Shown here in pieces: positions 10,018 to 18,868 of a DNA stretch of 64,000 nt; positions within the stretch are counted from its first letter, which is position 1, and the number at the start of each line of letters is the position of its first letter. The DNA lies in assembly GCF_902497785.1 (NCBI RefSeq), contig NZ_CABVHK010000007.1, forward strand, positions 1 through 64,000, in the 5' to 3' direction. Position numbers and translations under genes: made by a program. The notes under the pieces are model-generated. The model was given only the letters and a program-made list of their open reading frames with translations, was not told the DNA's origin and did no database searches. The DNA is from Pseudomonas fluorescens (GTDB taxonomy: Bacteria; Pseudomonadota; Gammaproteobacteria; Pseudomonadales; Pseudomonadaceae).

Positions 10018-10665
10018 ATGACTACCCAACGTCACTACTCGCCGATTGACCGTCTTCTGCTGCAAGCCGATGCCGCGATGCGTACCCTGCTGCCCTTCAG
10101 TGGCCAGCCGTACCGTCCGTCGCCGGCGATCGTGCAACCGGAAACGCAAATGAGCGACGAAGACACCCGGCACGTGGCCGGTCTGATGCGCATCAACCAT
10201 ACCGGCGAGGTCTGTGCCCAGGCGTTGTATCAAGGCCAGGCCCTGACCGCCAAGCTGCCGCACGTGCGCGCGGCCATGGAGCATGCCGCCGAAGAAGAAA
10301 TCGACCACCTGGTCTGGTGCGAGCAACGCATCAAACAGTTGGGCAGCCACACCAGCATCCTCAATCCGTTGTTCTATGGCATGTCGTTCGGGATCGGTGC
10401 GGTGGCCGGGTTGATCAGCGACAAGGTTAGCCTGGGGTTTGTTGCCGCTACCGAGCATCAGGTGTGCAAGCACTTGAATGAACACTTGGAGCAGTTGCCG
10501 GCTGAGGATGAAAAGTCCCGGGCGATTCTTGAGCAGATGCGGATTGATGAAGAGCATCACGCGGAAAGTGCGCTGGACGCCGGCGGTTTCAGGTTTCCGG
10601 CGCCGGTGAAGTTCGGGATGAGTTTGTTGGCGAAGGTGATGACTAAAAGTACTTATCGGATCTGA
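10018..10665 (+). CDS. coq7: Ubiquinone biosynthesis hydroxylase Coq7
   Basis: A carboxylate-bridged di-iron monooxygenase that hydroxylates the demethoxyubiquinone ring late in ubiquinone synthesis. The 215-residue protein contains the iron-ligand motifs [20 protein letters not shown] and DEEHHAE. The start at 10018 is preceded by GGAGGTCGC, a near-perfect ribosome site. It is probably peripheral on the inner membrane. It is flanked by a REPIN upstream and a REP plus strong terminator downstream. Confidence 0.95.
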   Translation: MTTQRHYSPIDRLLLQADAAMRTLLPFSGQPYRPSPAIVQPETQMSDEDTRHVAGLMRINHTGEVCAQALYQGQALTAKLPHVRAAMEHAAEEEIDHLVWCEQRIKQLGSHTSILNPLFYGMSFGIGAVAGLISDKVSLGFVAATEHQVCKHLNEHLEQLPAEDEKSRAILEQMRIDEEHHAESALDAGGFRFPAPVKFGMSLLAKVMTKSTYRI

Positions 10666-10686
10666 TTCCGGCGCCGGTACGCAAAA

Positions 10687-10714
10687 CGCTTTCGCGAGCA
10701 GGCTCGCTCCCACA
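10687..10714. repeat. Single REP element
   Basis: CGCTTTCGCGAGCAGGCTCG followed by CTCCCACA is one unpaired copy of the GGGAGCGAGCCTGCTCGCGA type, lying between the coq7 stop and its terminator. Confidence 0.7.
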
Positions 10715-10734
10715 AGGGGTTTTGCGACAGACAT

Positions 10735-10770
10735 AAAAAAGGCGACTGCCGTGAGGTAGTCGCCTTTTTT
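10735..10770. terminator. Bidirectional terminator between coq7 and speD
   Basis: AAAAAAGGCGACTGCC, loop GTGA, then GGTAGTCGCCTTTTTT form a 16-base stem (one G-T pair) with a T6 run on each strand. It suits both convergent genes. Confidence 0.92.
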
Positions 10771-10784
10771 GTGCTCGGAAAATC

Positions 10785-11579
10785 TCAGGTCGGCATGTTG
10801 CGCGCGTAGAAGATTTCGAGCATTTCGTGTTTCACACGGTCCGTCACCTGAGCACGCTGCTCAGTGGACAGGCTGTTGGTCGCGTCGCCGAACAGGTAGT
10901 TATCCAGTTCGAAGTTCTTCAGCAGCATTTTGGTGTGGAACAGGTTTTCCTGGTACACGTTGACGTCGGTCATCTGATACGCGTCGCGGGTGTCTTCGGA
11001 CAGGTAGTTCTGGATCGAGTTGATCTCGTGATCGATGAAGTGCTTGTTGCCTTCAACATCACGGGTGAAACCGCGTACACGATAATCCACGGTCACAATG
11101 TCCGAATCGAACTGGTGAATGAGGAAGTTGAGCGCTTTAAGCGGTGAAATGACGCCACAGGTCGACACGTCAATGTCCACACGGAAGGTCGCAATACCGG
11201 CGTCCGGATGGATTTCCGGATAGGTGTGCACCGTGATGTGGCTCTTGTCGAGGTGGGCCAGGATAATTTCAGGCAGCGGGCCCGGGGACTCTTCGATCTG
11301 GCTTTCAGTCGGGGTCACCGGCTCTTCCGAGATCAGAATCGTGACGCTGGCGCCTTGTGGGTCGTAGTCCTGACTGGCAATGTTCAGGATGTTGGCACCA
11401 ATGATATCGACAACTTCTGTGAGGATCTGCGTCAGGCGCTTCGCGTTGTACTCTTCATTGATGTACTCGACGTAAGCCTGTTGGTCTTGCGGGGTTTCCG
11501 CGTAGCAGATGTCATAGATGTTGAAGCTCAAGGTCTTTGTCAGGTTATTGAACCCGTGGAGCTTGAGTTTGCTTTTCAC
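10785..11579 (-). CDS. speD: S-adenosylmethionine decarboxylase proenzyme
   Basis: SpeD makes decarboxylated SAM, the aminopropyl donor for spermidine. The 264-residue proenzyme is of the Escherichia coli type (about 264 residues). The self-cleavage site is visible as HLDK-SHI, with Lys112-Ser113; Ser113 would become the pyruvoyl group. I start it at the GTG at 11579 ([12 protein letters not shown]), preceded by AGAGAG, because this matches the family N-terminus. The in-frame ATG at 11651 would add 24 unrelated residues. It converges on coq7. Confidence 0.95.
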   Translation of the reverse strand: MKSKLKLHGFNNLTKTLSFNIYDICYAETPQDQQAYVEYINEEYNAKRLTQILTEVVDIIGANILNIASQDYDPQGASVTILISEEPVTPTESQIEESPGPLPEIILAHLDKSHITVHTYPEIHPDAGIATFRVDIDVSTCGVISPLKALNFLIHQFDSDIVTVDYRVRGFTRDVEGNKHFIDHEINSIQNYLSEDTRDAYQMTDVNVYQENLFHTKMLLKNFELDNYLFGDATNSLSTEQRAQVTDRVKHEMLEIFYARNMPT

Positions 11580-11818
11580 CGTTAAAAACTCTCTATGTAT
11601 TGCGGCCCGAGCCGCGTGATCAAGCATGCCCGTCAGATGCGAACGACGCACCTGCGTAGGACGGTTAACACCTCTTCGCGATGGCGATTTTGGTTGTCTG
11701 TTCGGGCAGGCGGCCAGTCGGTTGACGGACCACGACCCTGAAAAAAGTGGCGCATTATGCAGACGTCAGCTTGGGATCGCCAGAGTCTGCACTGCTTTTA
11801 TGATAGTTGAATGTCGAT

Positions 11819-12241
11819 TCAACCGAGTTCGATGATTTCGTAGTCGTGGGTAATCGCCACACCGGCGGCGCCGAGCATGATCGAGGCAGAGCAATACTTC
11901 TCGGCCGACAGCTCGATGGCGCGTTTGACCTGGGCTTCTTTCAACCCGCGGCCTTTGACCACAAAGTGCATGTGGATCTTGGTGAACACCTTCGGGTCCT
12001 CGGTCGCACGCTCGGCCTCGAGGAAGGCTTCGCAGCTTTCCACGGCCTGCCGGGACTTCTTGAGGATGCTGACCACGTCGAAATTGCTGCATCCGCCGAC
12101 ACCCAGCAGGAGCATTTCCATCGGCCGGACACCCAGGTTACGACCACCGGCATCGGGCGGACCATCCATGACCACGACATGACCGCTACCGGATTCACCG
12201 AGGAACATGGCTTCGCCAGCCCATTGGATGCGTGCCTTCAT
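11819..12241 (-). CDS. OsmC family protein
   Basis: A member of the OsmC/Ohr superfamily of thiol peroxidases. The 140-residue protein has the two expected redox cysteines in GVGGCSNFD and AEKYCSAS. The start ATG at 12241 has GGAG 8 bases upstream; the GTG and TTG codons just before it are in frame but less likely. The YhfA-type branch next to crp/vfr is common in gammaproteobacteria, and its precise role is unclear. It is divergent from vfr. Confidence 0.88.
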   Translation of the reverse strand: MKARIQWAGEAMFLGESGSGHVVVMDGPPDAGGRNLGVRPMEMLLLGVGGCSNFDVVSILKKSRQAVESCEAFLEAERATEDPKVFTKIHMHFVVKGRGLKEAQVKRAIELSAEKYCSASIMLGAAGVAITHDYEIIELG

Positions 12242-12295
12242 CACCAAGACTCCACTGTCTAAAAAAGGGTCGCCAGCTTAGCACAGGGCCCTTGA

Positions 12296-12325
12296 TTGAC
12301 AGCGCTCGCCTTCCTAGGACATAAC
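12296..12325 (+). promoter_or_regulatory. Putative vfr promoter
   Basis: TTGACA (12296-12301), an 18-base spacer and CATAAC (12320-12325) give a consensus -35 box and a 4/6 -10 box in the osmC-like/vfr gap. This would leave a leader of roughly 160 bases that includes the REP at 12421. Confidence 0.4.
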
Positions 12326-12420
12326 CGTCGGCCTTTGTAGGCAAATTCTCGAATATCGCGGGAAGTGTCTGTTAAGCTGGCGCCACTTCGCTGGCGCATA
12401 GCCAGCTTTGCAACCAGCAA

Positions 12421-12449
12421 AAAGATCGCAGGCTGCGCCAGCTCCTACA
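12421..12449. repeat. Single REP in the vfr 5' region
   Basis: GATCGCAGGCTGCGCCAGCTCCTACA is one variant copy of the GGAGCTGCCGAAGGCTGCGATC family, lying 43 bases before the vfr start codon. No paired inverted copy is present. Confidence 0.7.
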
Positions 12450-12491
12450 AAAAAAACCAAACATACCGTGCAGTCTTTTCGGGATACAACC

Positions 12492-13136
12492 ATGGTTGCT
12501 ATTGCCCCAACTCCCAAAATCAAAAACCTCGACAAGCTGCTGATGCATTGTCAGCGCCGGCGTTACGCGGCCAAGAGCAACATCATTTGTGCCGGCGACC
12601 GCTCGGAGACGCTGTTTTTCATCATCAAGGGCTCAGTCACCATCCTGATCGAGGATGACGACGGCCGCGAAATGATCATTGCCTACCTGAACGCCGGGGA
12701 CTTTTTCGGTGAGTTGGGCCTGTTTGAACAGGCCGGCCTGGAACAGCAACGCAGCGCCTGGGTACGTGCCAAGATCGAGTGCGAAGTCGCGGAAATCAGC
12801 TACGCAAAGTTCCGCGAGTTGTCCCAGCAAGATCCAGACATTCTTTACGTCCTCAGCGGACAAATCGCACAACGCCTACGCAACACCACGCGCAAGGTCG
12901 GTGACCTGGCGTTCTTCGATGTCACCGGCCGCGTCGCCCGCTGCCTGCTGGAACTGTGCAAACAGCCAGATGCCATGACCCACCCCGACGGCATGCAGAT
13001 CAAGGTAACCCGTCAGGAAATCGGGCGGATTGTCGGGTGTTCCCGGGAGATGGTGGGGCGCGTGCTCAAGGATCTGGAAGAACGCAACCTGGTGGACGTC
13101 AAAGGCAAGACCATGGTGGTCTTCGGTACGCGCTAG
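12492..13136 (+). CDS. vfr: cAMP-responsive global regulator Vfr (CRP homologue)
   Basis: A cAMP-binding transcription factor of the CRP/FNR family; in Pseudomonas it controls virulence, motility and secretion genes more than sugar use. The 214-residue protein has an N-terminal cyclic-nucleotide-binding domain (FFGELGLFE with the phosphate-binding Arg-Ser in QQRSAWVRA) and a C-terminal helix-turn-helix ([20 protein letters not shown]). The ATG at 12492 is chosen because [17 protein letters not shown] is the usual N-terminus; the frame stays open further upstream into REP sequence. It is flanked by the OsmC-like gene (divergent) and a lipoate ligase-like gene (convergent). Confidence 0.95.
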   Translation: MVAIAPTPKIKNLDKLLMHCQRRRYAAKSNIICAGDRSETLFFIIKGSVTILIEDDDGREMIIAYLNAGDFFGELGLFEQAGLEQQRSAWVRAKIECEVAEISYAKFRELSQQDPDILYVLSGQIAQRLRNTTRKVGDLAFFDVTGRVARCLLELCKQPDAMTHPDGMQIKVTRQEIGRIVGCSREMVGRVLKDLEERNLVDVKGKTMVVFGTR

Positions 13137-13146
13137 GCTCGAAAAT

Positions 13147-13848
13147 TCAAGCTTTGAACAGGTCCGCCAGCGACTGGCGATAGAGCGCATCGAGCCGGTC
13201 CAGCGCATCCGGCGCAGCAAACTTTTCATGCAGGGCAATATGGCTTTCGGCGCGAACCCGCTGCTCCAGGCCGCATGCCTCATTGAATCGATTGACCGCC
13301 GCGACCATCGCCTCGCGTTCGTTGTCCAGCAACAAGGCACCGTGGACCAAACCAACCGGACGCGAACCACCCTGGCTCTGGCGCCAGCGCTGCGCAGTGC
13401 CAACCATTTTGCGACCGTCGAGGTTGACGTTGAAACGGCCATCGCAGAAGGCGCCGTCGATCTCGCCCAGTGACGAAGTGCCACCCAGTTCATCGAGCAA
13501 CTGACAAATCGGATCGCACAATCGTTGGTAAGCGGATTCGATGCGGTTCAGATCACCTTCGCTGCGCGGTGGCGCATACACCAGGGCGATGTTGATTGTC
13601 GAAGCTGATTGAGGCACTGGCTCGCCGCCGGTTTCGCGCAGGAGGACTGGCCATCCGGCTACCGCCGATATCTCGCAGGCAGCTTCGAAGCCAGGCAGGC
13701 GGTTCAAGCGGCGCGGCATGACCAGTGCCTGGTCGCTGGGTTGCCAGAACAGCAGGCCGAATTCACTGTCTCCGGCACAGACCGACGCCAACAAATCCTG
13801 TTCGGCTTGCAGGCCGGCTTCGACGGTCAATGAAACAGGTGAGGTCAT
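13147..13848 (-). CDS. Lipoate-protein ligase family protein
   Basis: A BPL/LPL-fold protein that probably transfers lipoate (or octanoate) to a carrier domain. The 233-residue protein shows the family's RETGGEPVP element (compare RRxGGG), the DGRFNVNLDGRKMVGTAQR segment with the expected active-site lysine, and GALLLDNE. It is shorter than E. coli LplA and lacks an accessory domain, so it may be a salvage or relay ligase; the substrate is uncertain. The start at 13848 follows a GGAAT purine stretch. It converges on vfr with 10 bases between stop codons. Confidence 0.8.
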   Translation of the reverse strand: MTSPVSLTVEAGLQAEQDLLASVCAGDSEFGLLFWQPSDQALVMPRRLNRLPGFEAACEISAVAGWPVLLRETGGEPVPQSASTINIALVYAPPRSEGDLNRIESAYQRLCDPICQLLDELGGTSSLGEIDGAFCDGRFNVNLDGRKMVGTAQRWRQSQGGSRPVGLVHGALLLDNEREAMVAAVNRFNEACGLEQRVRAESHIALHEKFAAPDALDRLDALYRQSLADLFKA

Positions 13849-13888
13849 AAGGATTCCGTAGGACTTTAAGTCTGTGGTGCTTCTTATG

Positions 13889-13984
13889 CCGCTTTCGCGA
13901 GCAGGCTCGCTCCCACATTTGATCGATGGTGGGCACAAACTTTGTGACCGATCCCTTGTGGGAGCGAGCCTGCTCGCGAAGCGG
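13889..13984. repeat. REPIN downstream of trpC
   Basis: CCGCTTTCGCGAGCAGGCTCG...CTCCCA and its inverted copy are separated by about 40 bases. It begins 3 bases after the trpC stop codon, so it would form the 3' end structure of the trpGDC transcript. Confidence 0.85.
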
Positions 13985-13987
13985 TGT

Positions 13988-14824
13988 TCAGTCGAGCGTA
14001 GAACCACTCACCGCTGTACCACGCTCCGGGAAGAACAAACGCTGCAGTTCCGTGCCCGGGCTTTCCGCTCGCATGAACGCTTCGCCGACCAGAAACGCAT
14101 ACACGTCGCTGATTTCCATCAGCTCGACATCGGCCCGATTGAGGATGCCGCTTTCGGTAATCACCAATCGGTCACGCGGGATCCGCGGCAACAAGTCGAG
14201 GGTGGTTTCGAGGCTGACGTCGAAAGTGTGCAGATTGCGGTTGTTCACGCCCACCAACGGCGTATCGAGGGTTTTCAAGGCCCGCTCCAACTCGTCGCCA
14301 TCGTGCACTTCCACCAGCACATCGAGGCCGACGCTCTTGGCCACCGCCGCCAGTTCGGCCATTTTCACGTCATCCAGCGCGGAGACGATCAACAGCACGC
14401 AGTCGGCGCCCAACGCCCGGGCTTCGACGATCTGGTAAGGATCAATCATGAAATCCTTGCGGATAACCGGCAATGAGCACGCCGCCCGCGCCTGTTGCAG
14501 ATAGGCATCAGCGCCCTGAAAGTAATCGATGTCGGTCAGCACCGACAGACAGGTTGCCCCGCCCTTCTCGTAGCTTTTGGCAATATCGGCAGGCATGAAG
14601 TTCGCGCGGATCACCCCTTTGCTCGGCGACGCTTTCTTGATTTCAGCAATGACCGCCGGATGCTTCGATTTGGCCTGATCGATCAACGCCTTGGCAAAAC
14701 CACGGGGTGCATCGGCCGCCTTGGCCAGACTTTCCAGCTCTGCCAGGCTCACACGAGCGCTACGCTCGGCGACTTCCTGGACTTTGCGCGCCAGAATGTT
14801 TTCCAGAACCGTCGGTACACTCAT
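13988..14824 (-). CDS. trpC: Indole-3-glycerol phosphate synthase
   Basis: TrpC closes the indole ring of tryptophan from CdRP. The 278-residue monofunctional enzyme (no TrpF fusion) is a TIM barrel with the signatures [33 protein letters not shown] and ITESGI, covering the catalytic Lys and Glu residues. The start codon overlaps the trpD stop by 4 bases (ATGA), so translation is coupled. It is the last gene of trpGDC. Confidence 0.97.
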   Translation of the reverse strand: MSVPTVLENILARKVQEVAERSARVSLAELESLAKAADAPRGFAKALIDQAKSKHPAVIAEIKKASPSKGVIRANFMPADIAKSYEKGGATCLSVLTDIDYFQGADAYLQQARAACSLPVIRKDFMIDPYQIVEARALGADCVLLIVSALDDVKMAELAAVAKSVGLDVLVEVHDGDELERALKTLDTPLVGVNNRNLHTFDVSLETTLDLLPRIPRDRLVITESGILNRADVELMEISDVYAFLVGEAFMRAESPGTELQRLFFPERGTAVSGSTLD

Positions 14825-15870
14825 CCCTCATTCTCCACTCTGAATACCGCGGTAAATGCACCCAACTCCTCAAGTTTTTCCCGAGCGAGGCCTGTGTGCA
14901 GCGCATCGTGCGCCAGGGCAACGCCCTCTTTCAAACTGCTTGCCAGGTCGGCGGCGTACAACGCAGCACCGGCATTGAGCACGATCATCTCGGCGGCTTT
15001 CTGGCCGTTTTCGGTCTTGCGCTTGCCGAGTGCATCACGGATCAATTCAAGGGAAGCTGCCGGGCTTTCCACCGATAGACCGTGCAGGCTCTGGCTCTTC
15101 ATGCCCAAGTCTTCCGGCTCGACCCAATACTCGGTGACCTGGTCGTTTTTCAATTCCGCGACGAAGGTCGGCGCGGCCAGACTGAACTCATCCAGGCCGT
15201 CCTTCGAATGCACCACCAGCACATGCTTGCTGCCCAAGCGCTGCAAGACTTCGGCCAACGGCCGGCACAGCGCCTGGCTGAACACGCCCACCACCTGATG
15301 TTTCACGCCAGCCGGATTCGTAAGCGGGCCAAGCATGTTGAACAGGGTGCGCAGGCCCAACTCGCGACGCGGGCCGGCGGCGTACTTCATGGCACTGTGA
15401 TGTGACTGGGCAAACATGAAACCGATGCCGACGTTGTCGATGCAGCGCGCCACCTGAACCGGTGTCAGGTTCAGATAGATTCCGGCGGCTTCCAGCAGGT
15501 CCGCGCTGCCGCTCTTACCCGACACCGCACGGTTGCCGTGCTTGGCCACGGTGCAACCCGCCGCTGCCACCACGAAGGAGGACGCGGTGGAGACGTTGAA
15601 AATGTTCGCACCGTCGCCGCCGGTGCCGACCACATCGACGACGCCGTCGAGGGTCTTGAGTTCGACCTTGTCCGCCAGCTCACGCATCACCGACACGGCG
15701 CCGACGATCTCGTCGATGCTTTCGCTTTTCATGCGCATGGCCATCATGAACGCGCCGATCTGCGCGTCCGTGCATTGGCCGGTCATGATTTCGCGCATGA
15801 CATCGCGCATCTCTTCGGTGCTGAGGTCGAGCTGCTCGACGATACGGCCCAGGGCTGTCTTGATATTCAT
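14821..15870 (-). CDS. trpD: Anthranilate phosphoribosyltransferase
   Basis: TrpD joins PRPP to anthranilate. The 349-residue protein has the PRPP-binding [14 protein letters not shown] (about residues 82-95), [15 protein letters not shown] and the HHSAMKYA..R anthranilate-binding region. It starts 9 bases after trpG and overlaps trpC by 4 bases. Here TrpG and TrpD are separate polypeptides, as is usual for Pseudomonas and unlike E. coli. Confidence 0.97.
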   Translation of the reverse strand: MNIKTALGRIVEQLDLSTEEMRDVMREIMTGQCTDAQIGAFMMAMRMKSESIDEIVGAVSVMRELADKVELKTLDGVVDVVGTGGDGANIFNVSTASSFVVAAAGCTVAKHGNRAVSGKSGSADLLEAAGIYLNLTPVQVARCIDNVGIGFMFAQSHHSAMKYAAGPRRELGLRTLFNMLGPLTNPAGVKHQVVGVFSQALCRPLAEVLQRLGSKHVLVVHSKDGLDEFSLAAPTFVAELKNDQVTEYWVEPEDLGMKSQSLHGLSVESPAASLELIRDALGKRKTENGQKAAEMIVLNAGAALYAADLASSLKEGVALAHDALHTGLAREKLEELGAFTAVFRVENEG

Positions 15871-15879
15871 GGAAAGTCC

Positions 15880-16473
15880 TTAGCGCGTGCCGCCGGTTTG
15901 TTTGAGGAAGTTGGCAAACAGCTCGTGGCCCTGTTCGGTCAGGATAGACTCAGGGTGGAACTGCACACCTTCGATGTTCAGTGTCTTGTGGCGCAGACCC
16001 ATGATCTCGTCGACCGAGCCGTCTTCGAGCTGGGTCCAGGCGGTCAGTTCCAGACAGTCGGGCAGCGTTTCACGTTTTACGATCAACGAGTGATAGCGCG
16101 TAACCGTCAGCGGATGATTCAGGCCTTCGAACACACCTTTGTCCTGGTGGAACACCGGGCTGGTCTTGCCGTGCATGACCTGGCGTGCGCGAACCACATC
16201 GCCGCCAAAGGCCTGGCCGATGGACTGATGGCCCAGGCACACGCCCAGAATCGGCAATTTACCGCCGAAATGCTTGATCACTTCAATCGAGACGCCGGCT
16301 TCGGTCGGCGTGCACGGACCTGGGGAAACCACGATTCGCTCAGGGTTGAGGGCTTCGATTTCGGCGATGGTGAGTTCATCGTTGCGCACGACTTTGACCT
16401 GGGCGCCTAGCTCGCCGAGGTATTGCACAACGTTGTAAGTAAAAGAGTCGTAGTTATCGATCATCAGCAACAT
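15880..16473 (-). CDS. trpG: Anthranilate synthase glutamine amidotransferase component
   Basis: TrpG hydrolyses glutamine to feed ammonia to TrpE. The 197-residue class I amidotransferase has the nucleophile cysteine in [10 protein letters not shown], the His-Glu pair in VQFHPES, and a [14 protein letters not shown] start. It is the first gene of trpGDC, preceded by a roughly 165-base leader that contains a small Trp-codon ORF. Its synthase partner trpE lies 2.4 kb away beyond estA. Some Pseudomonas also use TrpG-like PabA for folate; the trp operon position argues for TrpG. Confidence 0.96.
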   Translation of the reverse strand: MLLMIDNYDSFTYNVVQYLGELGAQVKVVRNDELTIAEIEALNPERIVVSPGPCTPTEAGVSIEVIKHFGGKLPILGVCLGHQSIGQAFGGDVVRARQVMHGKTSPVFHQDKGVFEGLNHPLTVTRYHSLIVKRETLPDCLELTAWTQLEDGSVDEIMGLRHKTLNIEGVQFHPESILTEQGHELFANFLKQTGGTR

Positions 16474-16615
16474 GGCGTTGAGAACCTCTTTGAATTCACT
16501 GACTTCAATTCAGCCTTCCCATGAGTTACCCGCAGCATCCTGCGCTTTGTCGTTCGCTGGAATCGCGCCTCAAAGCGGTTTGTATAGCGGGTAAAGAAGG
16601 CAAAGCGATAAAGAT

Positions 16616-16628
16616 CCGGCCGGGCCGG
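16616..16628 (-). promoter_or_regulatory. Leader hairpin of trpGDC (candidate attenuator)
   Basis: On the minus strand CCGGC-CGG-spaced GCCGG forms a small GC-only hairpin 9 bases after the leader-peptide stop, followed by ATCTTTATC. The leader also carries CGCGCC (in the peptide's last codons) and a downstream GGCGCG (minus strand, about 16569-16564) that could pair instead. The T-run is short, so this is a candidate attenuator only. Confidence 0.45.
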
Positions 16629-16637
16629 CAGAAAGAT

Positions 16638-16706
16638 TCAGGCGCGCCAACGCCAACGGGCGTGTGCCTTGATGACTTGATCCAGAAGTTTGCTGACGAT
16701 CAACAC
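16638..16706 (-). CDS. Probable trpGDC leader peptide
   Basis: A 22-codon reading frame upstream of trpG ends ...VIKAHARWRWRA, with two Trp codons (TGG CGT TGG) close to the stop. The start is uncertain: I use the GTG at 16706, with no clear ribosome site, and other in-frame GTG/TTG codons exist. Its last 12 codons are nearly identical to the end of gph just upstream of trpE (...[12 protein letters not shown]). Attenuation of trpE and trpGDC has been reported in Pseudomonas putida, which supports a role as a Trp-sensing leader. Confidence 0.6.
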   Translation of the reverse strand: MLIVSKLLDQVIKAHARWRWRA

Positions 16707-16719
16707 GGGGAAGGTCTCA

Positions 16720-16725
16720 TTTATA
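16720..16725 (-). promoter_or_regulatory. Possible -10 box of the trpGDC leader
   Basis: TATAAA on the minus strand lies 13 bases before the leader-peptide GTG. No good -35 box is visible 16-18 bases upstream (CTAAG/AGCTAA only). A transcript starting here would have a very short leader before the peptide. Confidence 0.3.
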
Positions 16726-16879
16726 CGTCCTGGCACAGTAACTTAGCTGGGCAGAGCGTGCAATATGGCGCGCTCAAGGCGCTTGAAACAATCGAACAGT
16801 TCGCGCCGAATGGCATCACGCTCTATAGTTTTTGGCACGCTCGTTTCACTCACTAAAACAATAACAAACGGATTTGCTC

Positions 16880-18787
16880 ATGATCAGACAGACATTGGCT
16901 GTACCGCTTGCCACCTGTTTGCTCGCCATGGCCTGCACCCAGGCGATCGCAGCGCCCAATCCCTACTCGAATTTCATCGTGTTCGGCGATAGCCTCAACG
17001 ATGCCGGACAATTCACTGATACCGGTGGGCCCAATGGCTCGACCTTGCGCTTTACCAACCGGACCGGGCCGACCTACCAGGCCGGTAGCGGTGAAGTGTA
17101 TTCGGCGAATTCGACTCAACTGCTGGGCGCAAGACTTGGGTTTTCCGCGGACCAGACGGCCGCTTCGACCTCGGCCGCGCGAGCCGGGCAAGGCCTGCCG
17201 GACGGCAATAACTGGGCGGTTGGTGGTTACCGCACCGATCAAATCCTGACGTCGATCACCACCGTGTCCGCCACGGGTGAGCGTACCCGACCCGGTTATC
17301 TGCCTGCCAACAACTTCCGCGCCGATCCAAATGCGCTTTATTACCTTTCCGGCGGCGGTAACGACTTTCTTCAGGGGCGCGTGCAAAGTGGCGCTCAGGC
17401 AGGCGCCGCTGCGGACCGATTGGCCAACAGCGTCCAGGTTCTGCAAACCGCTGGCGCACGCTACGTCATGGTCTGGCTGCTGCCGGACCTGGGTTTGACA
17501 CCGGCTATCAATGGCACGCCGCAGCAGGCGGCTACCTCACAACTGAGCACGGCGTTCAACCGACAACTGGTCACTCGACTGGAAGGCATAGATGCCGAAA
17601 TCATTCCGTTGAACGTTCCGCTTCTGTTGCAGGAAACCTTTGCCGATCCGGCGCGGTTCGGTCTCGCCGCCGACCAGAATCTGATCGGCACCTGTTTCAG
17701 TGGCAACGGCTGCATTGAAAACGCTGCGTATGGCATCAACAGTGCCACGCCGGACCCGAGCAGACTGATCTATAACGATGGCGTTCATCCAACCGAGGCC
17801 GGACAAAAGCTGATTTCCGATTACGCCTATTCCCTGCTGGCAGCGCCGTGGGAACTGACGCTCTTGCCGGAAATGGCTCACGCCACGCTACGTGCGCATC
17901 AGGATGAATTGCGCAGCCAATGGCAATCGGACTGGGAAGACTGGCAAGCAGTCGGTCAATGGCGCGCAATTGTCGCCGGTGGTGGCCAGCACCTGGATGT
18001 CGACAGCCAAAGCAGTGGCGCCAGTGCCGACGGCAGCGGCTACAACCTGAACATCGGTGGCAGCTATCGCCTGAATGACGCGTGGCGCGTGGGACTCGCG
18101 GCGGGTTTCTATCGTCAGGAACTGGAAGCCGGCAATAATGACTCGGACTACAAACTCAACAGCTATCTGGCTACTGCTTTCGCGCAATTCCAACAGAATC
18201 GCTGGTGGGCGGATGCTGCGTTGACCGGCGGCAAACTCGACTACGACAACCTCAAACGCAAATTCGACCTCGGCGCCAGCGAGGGAGCGGAAAAAGGTGA
18301 TACCGAAGGCTACCTCTGGGCATTCAGCACGCGCGTCGGTTACGACATTGCGCAACCGGGCAGCGCTTGGCATTTGTCGCCGTTCCTCAGTGCCGATTAC
18401 GCGAAAGTGGAAGTGGACGGCTATACCGAGAACAGCAACCGCTCCACTGCGCTGACCTTTGATGACCAGCAACGCGACTCCAAACGACTGGGCGCCGGGC
18501 TTCAGGGCAAATTCCAGATCACCCCGCAGACTCAGGTGTTCGGCGAATACGCTTACGAGCGCGAATACGAGGATGACACGCAGAAAGTCAACATTGCCCT
18601 CAACAGTCTGCCGTCCCTCGATTTCAGGCTGGACGGTTATACACCGCAAAGTCATCTGAATCGCGTGAGCCTGGGAGTCAGCCACAAGTTGACGGCCGAC
18701 CTCGCGTTGCGTGGGGGGTATACGTTTCGCAAGGACGATGATTTTACCCAGCAAGGACTTACCGTTGGGGTAGCGCTGGACTTCTGA
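16880..18787 (+). CDS. estA: Autotransporter GDSL esterase EstA
   Basis: An outer-membrane-anchored lipase/esterase; in P. aeruginosa EstA affects rhamnolipid production and motility. The 635-residue protein has a signal peptide (about residues 1-24, cleavage near AIA-APN), a GDSL passenger with the catalytic serine Ser38 in [17 protein letters not shown] (block III) and DGVHPTEAG (Asp/His), then a C-terminal beta-barrel of about 270 residues ending in Phe. Esterase and barrel are in one chain, as expected for type Va secretion. I start at the ATG at 16880. It lies between the split trpE and trpG genes, a position known in P. putida. Confidence 0.93.
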   Translation: MIRQTLAVPLATCLLAMACTQAIAAPNPYSNFIVFGDSLNDAGQFTDTGGPNGSTLRFTNRTGPTYQAGSGEVYSANSTQLLGARLGFSADQTAASTSAARAGQGLPDGNNWAVGGYRTDQILTSITTVSATGERTRPGYLPANNFRADPNALYYLSGGGNDFLQGRVQSGAQAGAAADRLANSVQVLQTAGARYVMVWLLPDLGLTPAINGTPQQAATSQLSTAFNRQLVTRLEGIDAEIIPLNVPLLLQETFADPARFGLAADQNLIGTCFSGNGCIENAAYGINSATPDPSRLIYNDGVHPTEAGQKLISDYAYSLLAAPWELTLLPEMAHATLRAHQDELRSQWQSDWEDWQAVGQWRAIVAGGGQHLDVDSQSSGASADGSGYNLNIGGSYRLNDAWRVGLAAGFYRQELEAGNNDSDYKLNSYLATAFAQFQQNRWWADAALTGGKLDYDNLKRKFDLGASEGAEKGDTEGYLWAFSTRVGYDIAQPGSAWHLSPFLSADYAKVEVDGYTENSNRSTALTFDDQQRDSKRLGAGLQGKFQITPQTQVFGEYAYEREYEDDTQKVNIALNSLPSLDFRLDGYTPQSHLNRVSLGVSHKLTADLALRGGYTFRKDDDFTQQGLTVGVALDF

Positions 18788-18805
18788 CCGATCAATGCCC
18801 CGTAT

Positions 18806-18843
18806 AAAAAAACGCGACACCTTTACAGGCGCCGCGTTTTTTA
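18806..18843. terminator. Terminator between estA and trpE
   Basis: AAAAAACGCG (18807-18816) pairs with CGCGTTTTTT (18833-18842), with partly paired bases between. It has T6 on each strand and sits between convergent estA and trpE. Confidence 0.8.
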
Positions 18844-18868
18844 AGTCTGATGAGAGCCTCTGGGGAAC

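Larger units (their letters stand above)
16474..16879. other. trpG-estA intergenic region
   Basis: About 400 bases between divergent trpG and estA. The half near trpG holds the minus-strand leader peptide and hairpin. The part near estA ends in CTATAGT, a possible -10 box for estA at about 16824-16830. A plus-strand open frame through most of the gap has no similarity I recognise and is explained by the leader on the other strand. Confidence 0.6.

Noticed and set aside
16521..16856. 111-codon plus-strand frame between trpG and estA
   Set aside because: No ribosome site or family resemblance; the minus strand of the same DNA holds the trpG leader, which explains the conserved part.
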